In this document: positions 47,953 through 57,054 of the stretch, piece after piece
How positions within the stretch are numbered: position 1 is the stretch's first letter
Layout: the number at the start of each line of letters is the position of its first letter
Source: Paludibacteraceae bacterium
GTDB lineage: Bacteria > Bacteroidota > Bacteroidia > Bacteroidales > Paludibacteraceae
NCBI GenBank assembly: GCA_024399655.1
Contig: JAKSNP010000001.1
Location: 170,247-234,246 of the forward strand
Direction: 5' to 3'
Length of the DNA: 64,000 nt
The notes under the pieces: model-generated
Databases searched by the model: none
The model's input: the letters and a program-made list of their open reading frames with translations, nothing else
What the model was told of the DNA's origin: nothing
Position numbers and translations under genes: made by a program

Positions 47953-47990
47953 AAAGACTGATAATCAACAAGTTATCAGTCTTTCCTTTT
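47953..47990 (+). terminator. Terminator after tRNA-Val
   Basis: AAAGACTGATAA pairs perfectly with TTATCAGTCTTT (12 bp), followed by CCTTTT. Confidence 0.9.
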
Positions 47991-47999
47991 ATAAAACAC

Positions 48000-48042
48000 A
48001 AAATTGTGTCAAAATTGTGTCAAATGTTGGTTCGATGCCAAC
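48000..48042 (+). repeat. Tandem 11-mer and T-arm-like hairpin upstream of the integrase
   Basis: AAAATTGTGTC occurs twice in tandem (48000-48010, 48011-48021), a possible integrase arm-binding repeat. Next GTTGG-TTCGATG-CCAAC (48026-48042) has the exact geometry of a tRNA T-arm, perhaps a relic of an earlier insertion. Confidence 0.45.
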
Positions 48043-48098
48043 GGCACAAATGGTTAGCTTTACTTCTGTTGTGTTCAGCATAACGGAAGTAAAAAAAA

Positions 48099-49433
48099 AT
48101 GCCAAATTGTCTAAATTTTACGGGAACCCCTACCCAGTATGTTCCTGCTGACCTCCGCCACGACACCAACGGGTGGTACATTGTTTACTACGAATTTAAT
48201 CCTATTCTTGATGGTTTAGAGCGCAAACGCGTCCGCCTAAACATGCTGCGTAAAAGGTGCAAAAATGCACTTGAATTTAGAGTGCAGACAGCTGACCTTA
48301 TACGCACCATCAATGCCCAAATCCTTTCAAGTTTGCGCGTAATGCAGCAATTAGGACAGCAACCTGTTATATTGACTGCTACCGCCGACGAGCCAGTTGA
48401 GGTTCCACACATAGCCCCGCTTACTGTGGAACCAGTTGCACCTCAAATTGAGAGCGACACCGAAACTGACGACAATTTGCGCTATTATACTCCTATCGGA
48501 GAAATGATAGACAAATACCTTGAGGAGAAGAAAAAGGAAACACGCGAAGCCACTTTCCGTAGTTATAAGAGCGCAAACCTTGCTTTCAAGAAATGGCTGG
48601 GCGAGTATTACCCCAAATGCAAGTGCGTAAAATTCAGTAAAGCAATGGCGGTGGAATACCTCGACTTTCTCAATGAGCGTGACGATATAGGCGCGCGCAC
48701 CTACAACAATAATCTGAAGATGATCTGCGCCACATTTGCTTGGGCGGTCAAAAAATGCTATGTTAAGGAAAATCCCTTTATGGGACACGACTTGAAGCGT
48801 GCCGAAAAGAAACAGCGCACTATCATTCCTCCAAAACATCAGGCAATGATTGACCAATGGTTTGCGGATAATGATAAACCTGCCATGCGTATTGTCATGC
48901 GGATGGTGTTCACCTCCCTGCTGCGCCCTGTTGAGGCAAGCCGTGTGCAGGTTAAGGACTTGGACTTTAAGGGTCATTGTATACACATGCCCGGAAATAA
49001 GACCAAGAACTGGTCGCCTCGTGACGCGCGTATGGATAGTGAATTAGAGGACATGCTGCGTGAACATATCAAAGACGCGTTCCCAACTGATTACCTGTTT
49101 GGCTATGGGACTTGGAGATGCGGTCAGGAGCCAATCAACTCTAACCACTTTACCAAAGAATGGGAGCGTATGCGTGCCCACCTTTTGGACGAGAACGGAG
49201 AGCGTCTTATCCCCAACGAATTCCAACTCTATTCCCTGCGAGACACCTCTATTAACGGCATGATAAAGGGCGGCATTGATGACCTTTCCGTAATGCAGGC
49301 AGCAGGACACAATAGTTTGGAAATGACCAAGATTTATGCCGACCACGAAGATCCCAATCTAATTAGGGAACTTAACGCACGCGCTCCTAAATTAGGCGAG
49401 GCACGGCATACAGGCACAAGCCCCCAAGTTTAG
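48099..49433 (+). CDS. int: Tyrosine-family site-specific integrase
   Basis: 444 residues. An N-terminal Bacteroidota-type arm-binding region (WYIVYYEFNPILDGLERKR), a Thr/Glu-rich linker (~110-150), a SAM-like core-binding domain (YLEEKKKETREATFRSYK, ~158-240) and the catalytic domain from ~265. Catalytic positions: Arg in SLLRPVEASRV, the C-terminal Arg in LYSLRDTSI, His in AAGHNSLEMT and the nucleophile Tyr in KIYAD. The box II His usual at HxLR is Tyr-Ser here. It is likely to integrate and excise the element at tRNA-Val. The 3' end converges with the tail-associated gene; CCCCA...TGGGG pairing spans the stop region. Confidence 0.92.
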   Translation: MPNCLNFTGTPTQYVPADLRHDTNGWYIVYYEFNPILDGLERKRVRLNMLRKRCKNALEFRVQTADLIRTINAQILSSLRVMQQLGQQPVILTATADEPVEVPHIAPLTVEPVAPQIESDTETDDNLRYYTPIGEMIDKYLEEKKKETREATFRSYKSANLAFKKWLGEYYPKCKCVKFSKAMAVEYLDFLNERDDIGARTYNNNLKMICATFAWAVKKCYVKENPFMGHDLKRAEKKQRTIIPPKHQAMIDQWFADNDKPAMRIVMRMVFTSLLRPVEASRVQVKDLDFKGHCIHMPGNKTKNWSPRDARMDSELEDMLREHIKDAFPTDYLFGYGTWRCGQEPINSNHFTKEWERMRAHLLDENGERLIPNEFQLYSLRDTSINGMIKGGIDDLSVMQAAGHNSLEMTKIYADHEDPNLIRELNARAPKLGEARHTGTSPQV

Positions 49434-49456
49434 TCAAACTAACCTGGGGCGCTTGG

Positions 49457-51271
49457 CTAATCTTGCAATTTCCAAAAAGTCCCTTTCAATAGGCGGGACA
49501 TACCTTTATTGGTAAATGTGGCAGTGATTTTCTCACAGAGGTATTTCTTACCATGGATATAGAATACCGAGCGCACATTTGGTATGTCGTCAGCCAAGAA
49601 TTTGAAAGTATATTTCTGCGTGGGGTCAATAGTGCCCGGAGTGATATACTGATTAAAGGTGTCCGAATTAAGAGCCAACGACCATCCAAGGTAATTCGGC
49701 CACCAAGAATTATTGAAATCTACGATGTCAATATAAGGATGTACATAAGTATCAAACAACCCTCCACCGGGGTAAAAAGCCACATAGATTTTATCCAAAT
49801 ACTCCTCATCCTCCTTTATGTAATCCTCTTGCAATTCCTTGATAAAATAATCGGGTTCGGGCGCAATATGAGCCATCGCCTCGTCCCAGTTGTCAAAGCC
49901 ATTATGAGGGCCCGCACCTTTGGCATTCTCATAGTCGGGCAACTGCAAGAAAATACATTGCCCTTTTTCCACGGTGGTATCGTCTATCCAAGCAGGAACT
50001 ATTTTAAGTTCCTTTGTCTCGGCTTCCGGATTAACAATGCGTGGAGCAAAAGTATTGACAAACTGCCCTATGGTATAATAATACCCATAAGGACAAGCTT
50101 CCCCATTTATTTGACTGGTGCCGAGTTTCTCAAATTGTATGGCACGGACGATTAAGTACCTATTTTCTTCCCTACAATAGAACAGCCGACTAATCGCACC
50201 CGTAACAGGATTTCCTATGCACCCCCAACCATTACTCCGTGCCAATTCAGCCACAACCTCCACATTATCGACTTCCCGATACAAAGTGCCATGATTCAAA
50301 TACTTATCCAACCAAAAGGCGATAAAGGTGGGGTTTACATAGTATTTCCACATACGATGGTCGCAGTCGGCGTATTTGAGATTACAAGCACCTCGATACT
50401 TACAATCTCCCACATCGACTTTCTCCATTTGGTAGTCGTCCAAGACCTCCTTTAATTCTACATCTTCGCAACTCTCCACAAGTGTACGCGTGAAACTCAT
50501 ACGCAGGTGTTTAGTGGTATGGTCTATTTCAAATTCACAATTCATCAGATACTCCAACTGCTCCAGCAGTTCCGTAATCGTCCAATGCGGCAATGCCTTG
50601 GCAAAATTATGGATTTCCCAAGCAGCAGGTAATGCGTTGCAAATAAGCAGATATTTGTAGTTGCTGCCCTCCCAAGCGGAAAAGTCATAGGAGTACCCTA
50701 ATTGGGTGCATATCTGCTTTACGATATACAGCATATACGGCTGAAAGGACAAAGTGGTGGCTTTCCAAGTAGCCCCTGAAATTGAGAGGTTCATATCATT
50801 TTGAACATTGCCGGTATTGTTATTCACCCAAGGCAAAGCCACATAGTTTGTACCATAATTATCCACCCAGTTGTTCCTTGCCATAGGGAAAGACGATGCA
50901 GCCGTATCAGGATAGCCCAAGTCAAGCTCGTTGATATAGACATCATCAAAAGTATTGACATAGTTATTGACAGAACGCCCCTCTAAAAATTGCGTCTTAA
51001 CCTCAATATCGTTTATCTCAACAATAGTGATACTCCCCTTTTTGTAAAACTTGCCGTCCCTTATCTCACAAGGTAGCAGAAGCTGCGACTTCTCTACATC
51101 CTTACGGCGTATATGCCCAAAGATAGCCGTATTTTGCGCGCAATCTTTCAAAGGGAAAGTGATGGCTAATGTATAACTATCTGCGCCCGAAAAATACCTA
51201 TTTTCGGACACAAATTCAAAATTGCTGCCCTGTTTGAGTATGGCAGGTTTGTTGTCAATAGTGATGGTCAT
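49457..51271 (-). CDS. Phage tail-associated protein, function unknown
   Basis: A 604-residue soluble protein lying directly after the tape-measure gene (TAATG overlap). It starts MTITIDNKPAILKQGSNFEF with SFEITFP-like wording (SYTLAITFPLKDCAQN), and carries aromatic-rich middle regions (WTITELLEQLEYLMNCEFEID; MWKYYVNPTFIAFWLDKYL). Its position suggests a distal tail or hub component. A protein of this size in this position is usual in Bacteroides-type siphoprophages, but no family name can be given. It is the last gene of the minus-strand tail unit and meets the integrase gene head-on. Confidence 0.6.
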   Translation of the reverse strand: MTITIDNKPAILKQGSNFEFVSENRYFSGADSYTLAITFPLKDCAQNTAIFGHIRRKDVEKSQLLLPCEIRDGKFYKKGSITIVEINDIEVKTQFLEGRSVNNYVNTFDDVYINELDLGYPDTAASSFPMARNNWVDNYGTNYVALPWVNNNTGNVQNDMNLSISGATWKATTLSFQPYMLYIVKQICTQLGYSYDFSAWEGSNYKYLLICNALPAAWEIHNFAKALPHWTITELLEQLEYLMNCEFEIDHTTKHLRMSFTRTLVESCEDVELKEVLDDYQMEKVDVGDCKYRGACNLKYADCDHRMWKYYVNPTFIAFWLDKYLNHGTLYREVDNVEVVAELARSNGWGCIGNPVTGAISRLFYCREENRYLIVRAIQFEKLGTSQINGEACPYGYYYTIGQFVNTFAPRIVNPEAETKELKIVPAWIDDTTVEKGQCIFLQLPDYENAKGAGPHNGFDNWDEAMAHIAPEPDYFIKELQEDYIKEDEEYLDKIYVAFYPGGGLFDTYVHPYIDIVDFNNSWWPNYLGWSLALNSDTFNQYITPGTIDPTQKYTFKFLADDIPNVRSVFYIHGKKYLCEKITATFTNKGMSRLLKGTFWKLQD

Positions 51272-54200
51272 TATCTACGAGATTTAGGGGTTTTGTTCTT
51301 AATGAGTTGGTTGTATTCGTCTTGGGCTTTCTTGATACCATTATCACCCTCTATGGTGTTCACGGTTACAAAAGGTTCGTGCAGGCGGTCGGTTAAACTG
51401 CGCATAGTCCGGGAATAATCGGCAAGGGTGGCAGCAGTAGCTGTCAGAACCTTATCTAAATGCCCATCGGCGGCAGACTGTGAAAGCACCTGCGGAGCAG
51501 TCAGGGAGTGCGAAACATCTGACGCTTTAAGGTTGCCTATCGTGTTAGTGCGTTGGGCATAATCAAGGGTATTTATCATAGCCCTTGCCGTTGGGTTTGC
51601 AAGCAGTTCCTGTGAGGCAACCCATTCCCCAGCGTGAACGACACCGACTTCCTTATACTTATCCCCAGCAGGCGTAAAACCACCCCCGGCATAGCCCTGT
51701 GATTCGGACGCTTGTTGCTGTTTTTTGATGGACGCAATTTGTAGGGCACCAGCAGCAATAGCCATAGCAGCAGCAATAGGTGCCATAACAAACCCGACAA
51801 CAGGAATAGCGGCAGCCGAGGAGTAAGCGGAAATGGCAGACATAGCCGTCTGTGCGACTGCTTGGATAACCTGCATCGCAAACATCTTCTTGTTTGCTTC
51901 AGACTTTGCCTTGGCAATCTCTTTCTGCTTTTGGTTTTCAAGTTGGACTTCTTTATACTTGTTACCTTCAGCAGCCGATATTTGCGCGTCATACGAGGTG
52001 GTAATCTTGGCGGTCTCAATATCCAACTCCGCTTGGATCATATCACTAATGCCGGAGAAAATCTCGGACATGCCACTCAACACGGTCTGCAAGGTACCAG
52101 TGAGGGCTTCTCCACCATCAGAACCGAGCCAGTCGGCGATATCATCCACAGCAGAACGATAGGACTTTTTCAGTTCCTTGGCGTTCTTGATGTTGTATTT
52201 ACGCCCTAATTGGTACTTTGCTTCTTGGAAAGCGCGTTCAATTTTGAGTTTGTCCTTGCTGTTGTCGCCGCACGCTTTGAGCATTTGGGTATGGACCAAC
52301 TCAAGATTTTTGAGGTCGCGGGAGTAACTTTCATTGTCGGGGGTCTGATATGCTTTGGTGAAATACTCCTGACGGAATTTCTCCTGCATCCTCTTGCTCT
52401 CCTCAAGGTGCTTTTGCTGATGCTTTAAGGAAGTGCTATGGTACTTCTCCTCTGCCTTAATTCTCTCCCTGCTGCCCTCCTCGTAGAGGTTGGCAACCTT
52501 GCGTAGGTGTTCCAATTCTGCCAACTCGATGGCACTTTGGTACTGACGCGCGGACATCTCCCCATCCATATAGCGTTGCTGGAGGACGGCCAATATATCT
52601 TTATATGCCTGTTCTTCCTGCTCAATGGTACCTGCCACTGCGTTGTCCTTTTGCTTTTTGAGGGCTTCATAATACGCGGCTTGGATGGTCACTTCCTCAT
52701 TACCCTCCAAATCGGTGTGGTCTAACTTTTTCTTGTTATAATCCACCTGTATTTGCAGCATACGCTGGGTGTATGCTTCATAGTCCTTTTCGCCACGAGC
52801 ATATGCAATACGATTGAGGGCTTCCTCTCTCTGCTTCCAATCATCTTCAAATTGGAATTTATTTTTAGACGGCTTGGAATCGTCTGTAGGTGCCGGTGTT
52901 GGCGTTGGTTCGTCCGTGGTAGGAGTGACGACAGTTCCACCCGAATTGGCAGCCACCCCATCTATGACTGCTTGCAGTTCCTGCCATTGCCTTTTGAGCG
53001 ATTTAATGTGTTGGTTATTGCGTGCGATATTTGCGACAATGGCGTGAACATTCTCATTTAACCTGTCTCTCTCTGCCCCCTGCGCTGCGTCCTTGGCACG
53101 AATAGCATCCTGCTTGACTTGCTCAAAAGCAGCATTCTCCTTTTCAAGCCGTTTCAGTTCGTCCTCAATGGGTATCTGCTGGGTAACGGTTTCCTCTATC
53201 TTCTCTTGGTTCATTCGTGCGCGGATGGACGATTTCAAAGATTCAAGGTACTGGTCGAGGGCTTCCTTATTGTTGTTTATGAGTGTGCCCTCCTTGGTTA
53301 GGTCTGCGTGGTAGTCAGGAACTATCTCCTTTAGGCGTTTCAAAGCTGCCTCACGCTGCTTTAAGGAAAGCGCGTTGTTCTCCACAACGCGAGATAGTTT
53401 GACCACCTCTGCGGCTTGCTTGGCATACTCATCTTCCGTGCGCTTGTTTACATCGGCGATGGCTTCCCTGACTTTCAACTCACGCTGTTCCGCTTCGGTA
53501 AGGCGTTTTTCACTGGCGGCTGCGTCCTTTTGGTGTTTGATGAAAAGAGCCAAAGCAGTACCAGCAGCAACGAGAGCAGCAGCAAGTAAGCCCCAAGGGT
53601 TGGCTGCCATGGTAGCATTTAGCATCTTCATAGCTGCGTTTGCGCGTACCGTGTTGCCTGTAAGTTTGGCATAAGCGGCTGAAGCAAGCAGGACTGCGAC
53701 TTTATGCACATGCAATAAAGCAGTCTTGGTTGCGATAAGTACATTATGCAGGGATTCCTTGATGACCGCCCAATTAACGGCAACCGAATAAGCCACAATA
53801 CCTGCCGTCAGCGACAGGATGGCTGTTTTATGCTCTTTAACAAACTGGATTGTTTTGAGCATAACGCGCATAGTGGCTGATGTACTGCTTATAATATGTT
53901 TGAGTGCCGGCTGTAGTTCCTTGCCAAGGGTAATAGCCATTTCCTTAAAGCCCTTTTTGGCTTTCTCCAGTCCTGCCTGAACCGTAGTGTTTTGCACATT
54001 ATACTCGGTAGTGACGGAAGTTGCCTGCTCAAATGCCGTCTGTGCTTCGCCCAATTCCCAACGGAGCATATCGGTATTGTTGGCAAGGGTGGAAAGGACT
54101 TGCGACAAACGGACGCTATCCATTCCAAGATCCTTGAACAGAGGAGCCAACTTCAGCAGCCCCTCATCACTACCCATTGCGTGGATATGGTCAAGGAACA

Positions 54201-55326
54201 TCAGCACCCCCTCATTGGTGGAGCGTTTGAGTGCAGCCGTGAACTTATCTACATCCATACCCACTTGTGCGGCTATCTTTCCGGGGTCTTTATAGAGCAT
54301 CATAATGAGTTTGCCGAGGTTGCTTGCCGACATCTCGCACGCCTGACCGTTTGCGTCTAAAACGGCGGCAAACGACATAATTTGAGGGATAGACATTTCG
54401 GCAGTATTGGCTACACCGGCAATGCGTTGGGCAAAGTTTGCAAGGTAAGGAGCAGAAGCCGTGCAGTTCTGCGATAACTCGTTTATCACAGATCCGACCG
54501 CAAGCAGGGATTTTTCCGTGCCAAGTCGCTCCTCATCGCCAAAGATGGAAGTCAGCTTTGAAAGTGTCAAAGTTGCCCCATCGCCCAAGTCGTCCAAGGC
54601 GACATTTATTTGGTTGGCAGCGCGAACGAAGCCCAACACATCTTCTTCAGATGACTTGCCCAAGCGTCCTGCCTCCTGTGCTAACTTATTCAAATCCTCA
54701 CGAGAAGTCCGGGTGTCTAATTTCTTAAACGCCTCATTCATATGCTCGACTTCTTCAGCAGTCATTCCTGTATATTTCCGGACAGAAGCCATCTCTTGGT
54801 CCATCTCGGCATAAGTCTGAACAGCAGCCTTGCCTGCCATCACTATACCTGTGGCAGCACCAACGGCACCAACGGCGACGGTCTGCCACTCTTGCCACTT
54901 ATTATTTACCCTTTCCAAAAAGGTTTGAGACTTGGCGAGTTCCTTATTTACCTTGTCGATTTCGTCCTTAACGGCTTTAATCTTCCTAACCTGTGCGTCC
55001 CAAGCACTTGAACCGCGCTCCATATTCTCTAACTGCTTATTGAGGGTACGGAGCGTTTTCTGTAACTCGGTCGGGGTGGCTTTATCAAGTCTGCGGAGGA
55101 CATTATCCACCTGCATAGCAGAGGATTCTATTTGCTTTATGTGCTTGGTCGTCTCTTTCAATTCCCTTTGTAGCTTTTTAAGCGTCACCTTGTCGCCTGC
55201 GGCAGCCGCTTTCGCTATCTGCTCCGTAAGGTCAAGAGCGTGCTTTTTAAGATTAACAAGCGTCTCCTCTGCCTGTCTTCCGTTCACTTGTAGCGTAACG
55301 GTCGCGTTGGTATTACTGTCTGACAT
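51271..55326 (-). CDS. Phage tail tape measure protein
   Basis: 1351 residues. Coiled-coil at 25-130 (KKLQRELKETTKHIKQIE), then the TP901-type tape-measure core (YAEMDQEMASVRKYTGM ... AQEAGRLGKSSEEDVLGFV ... LSKLTSIFG, ~165-430). Hydrophobic segments lie near 500-610 (LTAGIVAYSVAVNWAVI, WGLLAAALVAAGTALALFI). Long charged coils follow (~615-1130) with a Thr/Pro spacer (TPTTDEPTPTPAPTDDS), then another hydrophobic block (PVVGFVMAPIAAAMAIAAG) near 1210. The length sets a siphovirus-like tail of roughly 200 nm if the usual ~1.5 angstrom per residue holds. A weak promoter-like pair (TTACTTTG at 55344-55351, partner TTTG at 55370-55373) precedes it. Confidence 0.88.
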   Translation of the reverse strand: MSDSNTNATVTLQVNGRQAEETLVNLKKHALDLTEQIAKAAAAGDKVTLKKLQRELKETTKHIKQIESSAMQVDNVLRRLDKATPTELQKTLRTLNKQLENMERGSSAWDAQVRKIKAVKDEIDKVNKELAKSQTFLERVNNKWQEWQTVAVGAVGAATGIVMAGKAAVQTYAEMDQEMASVRKYTGMTAEEVEHMNEAFKKLDTRTSREDLNKLAQEAGRLGKSSEEDVLGFVRAANQINVALDDLGDGATLTLSKLTSIFGDEERLGTEKSLLAVGSVINELSQNCTASAPYLANFAQRIAGVANTAEMSIPQIMSFAAVLDANGQACEMSASNLGKLIMMLYKDPGKIAAQVGMDVDKFTAALKRSTNEGVLMFLDHIHAMGSDEGLLKLAPLFKDLGMDSVRLSQVLSTLANNTDMLRWELGEAQTAFEQATSVTTEYNVQNTTVQAGLEKAKKGFKEMAITLGKELQPALKHIISSTSATMRVMLKTIQFVKEHKTAILSLTAGIVAYSVAVNWAVIKESLHNVLIATKTALLHVHKVAVLLASAAYAKLTGNTVRANAAMKMLNATMAANPWGLLAAALVAAGTALALFIKHQKDAAASEKRLTEAEQRELKVREAIADVNKRTEDEYAKQAAEVVKLSRVVENNALSLKQREAALKRLKEIVPDYHADLTKEGTLINNNKEALDQYLESLKSSIRARMNQEKIEETVTQQIPIEDELKRLEKENAAFEQVKQDAIRAKDAAQGAERDRLNENVHAIVANIARNNQHIKSLKRQWQELQAVIDGVAANSGGTVVTPTTDEPTPTPAPTDDSKPSKNKFQFEDDWKQREEALNRIAYARGEKDYEAYTQRMLQIQVDYNKKKLDHTDLEGNEEVTIQAAYYEALKKQKDNAVAGTIEQEEQAYKDILAVLQQRYMDGEMSARQYQSAIELAELEHLRKVANLYEEGSRERIKAEEKYHSTSLKHQQKHLEESKRMQEKFRQEYFTKAYQTPDNESYSRDLKNLELVHTQMLKACGDNSKDKLKIERAFQEAKYQLGRKYNIKNAKELKKSYRSAVDDIADWLGSDGGEALTGTLQTVLSGMSEIFSGISDMIQAELDIETAKITTSYDAQISAAEGNKYKEVQLENQKQKEIAKAKSEANKKMFAMQVIQAVAQTAMSAISAYSSAAAIPVVGFVMAPIAAAMAIAAGALQIASIKKQQQASESQGYAGGGFTPAGDKYKEVGVVHAGEWVASQELLANPTARAMINTLDYAQRTNTIGNLKASDVSHSLTAPQVLSQSAADGHLDKVLTATAATLADYSRTMRSLTDRLHEPFVTVNTIEGDNGIKKAQDEYNQLIKNKTPKSRR

Positions 55327-55498
55327 ATGCTAAAATTTTTGCGCAAAGTAACGAAAAAAAATCTGCTCCCAAAAAGACAGCCCAAATGCTCGTAAATTCC
55401 CGAACTGGGGGCAAATTTTACCCTCTAAAAATTTGAAATGCCTTGCATTTGTCCACAGATAAATAAAAAATAGTGGTGTAAATCAATGAGTTAGGTTT

Positions 55499-55522
55499 CC
55501 AAAGGGCAAAAAAGCCCTTTGG
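55499..55522. other. Perfect inverted repeat upstream of the tape-measure gene
   Basis: CCAAAGGGC, six A, GCCCTTTGG. A 9-bp hairpin with an A6 loop (T6 on the minus strand). It lacks a T-tract after the stem, so it may be a regulatory rather than terminating structure. Confidence 0.6.
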
Positions 55523-55659
55523 TCTCTGCGAAGTCAGCCCCCCACCGCCCTGCCGTTCCCGATTTCAAAAAATCGGAGGTCTTTTAGCGGAATATGCGTC
55601 TAACTGCTTGATAATGCCGAAAGTTACGAAAAACAAAGGTCACCCCACGACACACGCGC

Positions 55660-56275
55660 CCCAAGTCTGCCCCTATAAGGTCGCGCCTTTGATAGTCTGC
55701 CTATACGCACACCCCCGAAAGTCTCTGCCCCGATAGTCTATGCCGTTGCAGTCTCGCCATACCGACACGCGCCCCGATGGTCTCACTATGAGCAAAGGGG
55801 GCAAAAGTCAAGACGCGATAGTCTATGCCCTTGCAGTCAAGACAATGCCCATACGCGCCCAAAGTCTCACCCCGATAGTCTATGCCGTTGCAGTCAGCCA
55901 CTACCCACACGCGTCCAAAGTCATACCCCAATAGTCAGCGCGTTGATGGTCTCACTATGAGCAGAGGGGAGAAAGTCAAGGCGCGATAGTCTATGCCTTG
56001 CGGTCAAGACAATGCCCATACCCCCGAAAGTCTCGCCCCGATAGTCAATGCCTTGTAGTCAGCCACTACCGACACGCGCCCCGATGGTCTCACTATGAGC
56101 AGAGGGGAAAAGTCAAGGCGCGATAGTCTATGCCTTGCGGTCAAGACAATGCCCATACCCCCGAAAGTCTCGCCCCGATAGTCAATGCCTTGTAGTCAGC
56201 CACTACCGACACGCGCCAAAGGTCTCGCCCCGATAGTCAGCGCGCTGATGGTCTCGCCCCTATACGATGACCGCC
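55660..56275. repeat. Irregular tandem-repeat field in non-coding prophage DNA
   Basis: About 600 bp composed of variants of three words: CGATAGTC(T/A)ATGCC with TTGC(A/G)GTC, AAAGTCTCGCCCCGATAGTC and GATGGTCTCACTATGAGCA. The last word starts at 55776, 55945 and 56083, with a shortened form at 56247, giving periods of 169, 138 and 164 bp. GTC recurs every ~15-25 bp. Units vary in length and order; no unit is exact enough for a CRISPR array and no long open frame is conserved. It lies between the lysis cassette and the tape-measure gene. Confidence 0.8.
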
Positions 56276-56537
56276 CCACCGCGCCAAAAGGGAAAAGGTC
56301 AAGAGGTTGCAAGGTCTCGCCCTTGCGCCTACGGCTCACACCTTGCGGCAGCGCGGTATCGGGCTTTGCGTGCGCGCGTAGCGTGTATAAATAAGGAGCA
56401 AATGGGCGGTAGCGCAGGTTGCTCCCGATTAGCAAATGGGCGTTAGCGCAGTTGCCATTTACAATTATTATTCGCAAAATGGGCGTTAGCGCAGGTTTGC
56501 ACAAAAAGAACGAACCGAAGTCTTGCGAGGTTCGCAT
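56276..56537. other. Non-coding GC-rich stretch with a triple AAATGGGCG(T/G)TAGCGCAG repeat
   Basis: The word AAATGGGCG(G/T)TAGCGCAG occurs three times, at about 56400, 56434 and 56477. The preceding ~120 bp are rich in GCGC and CTTGCG words, with no gene. It could be the 3' part of an RNA or a continuation of the repeat field. Confidence 0.5.
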
Positions 56538-56569
56538 AAAAAAGGGGAACAAGTCTTGCGCCGTTCCCC
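56538..56569 (-). terminator. Terminator at the end of the lysis operon
   Basis: On the minus strand GGGGAAC and GTTCCCC form a 7-bp stem with a 12-base loop, followed by TTTTTT. It lies 12 bp after the last lysis gene. Confidence 0.8.
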
Positions 56570-56580
56570 ATCTTTGAGCA

Positions 56581-57054
56581 TTAGATTATATGTTTCTTGT
56601 GCAGCCACAAGAGCAGCACCACGGCGGCAATAAGCAAGACCGCCAACACAATGAACAGCCAAGTTAGGTTTGGAGGTTCAGCAATAGCAACGACCTCATT
56701 TGTGTCATTGATATTTGTGTTCGTGCTGGTATGGCTTGCTGCCGTGTCAGAGCGTTGAACGGAGCAATCCACAGCCGATGTCTGACGCGCTTCCGAATTA
56801 ACGCGGGGATTATGCGCGGTAATTCGTATTGTGGGCGTTACTGTATCGCCGTCTTGCGGTGATACACAGACGACCACACTATCCGCCGTAAAAGATAGTT
56901 TGGAAAGCAAGCTATCTACCGAAACTGCGTGCAGTTCCGTGTTCGAGCGTTCGACCACATCGGCTTTGGTGTCAGAGGTCTGCACCAAATGCCGATTGGT
57001 ATGGCACGAGGTCAGACCGAGTGCCAACACGAGAAAGGCGATTAGTTTTTTCAT
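56581..57054 (-). CDS. Spanin-like lipoprotein with C-terminal membrane helix
   Basis: 157 residues. Start at ATG 57054, overlapping the amidase stop (ATGA) and opening a lipoprotein signal (KKLIAFLVLALGLTSC, Cys at 16). The central part is Ser/Thr/Asn-rich (HTNRHLVQTSDTKADV, TNTNINDTNEVV), and a C-terminal helix (LTWLFIVLAVLLIAAVVLLLWL) ends KKHII. A lipoprotein with a second membrane anchor in a lysis cassette suggests a unimolecular spanin-type role linking the two membranes; inference from position and topology. Confidence 0.6.
   Translation of the reverse strand: MKKLIAFLVLALGLTSCHTNRHLVQTSDTKADVVERSNTELHAVSVDSLLSKLSFTADSVVVCVSPQDGDTVTPTIRITAHNPRVNSEARQTSAVDCSVQRSDTAASHTSTNTNINDTNEVVAIAEPPNLTWLFIVLAVLLIAAVVLLLWLHKKHII

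Noticed and set aside
49418-49452. Rho-independent terminator between the integrase and tail genes
   Set aside because: CCCCA and TGGGG arms pair, but the stem is broken and no T-run follows in either direction.
55739-55934. Short open frames in the repeat field
   Set aside because: They follow the repeats in all frames, are not conserved between repeat units and have no start context.
55660-56275. CRISPR array
   Set aside because: Repeat words are inexact, spacing varies from 138 to 169 bp, unit order changes and no cas gene is present.
55660-56275. Template or variable region of a diversity-generating retroelement
   Set aside because: No reverse transcriptase gene and no pair of matching regions with adenine-biased differences.
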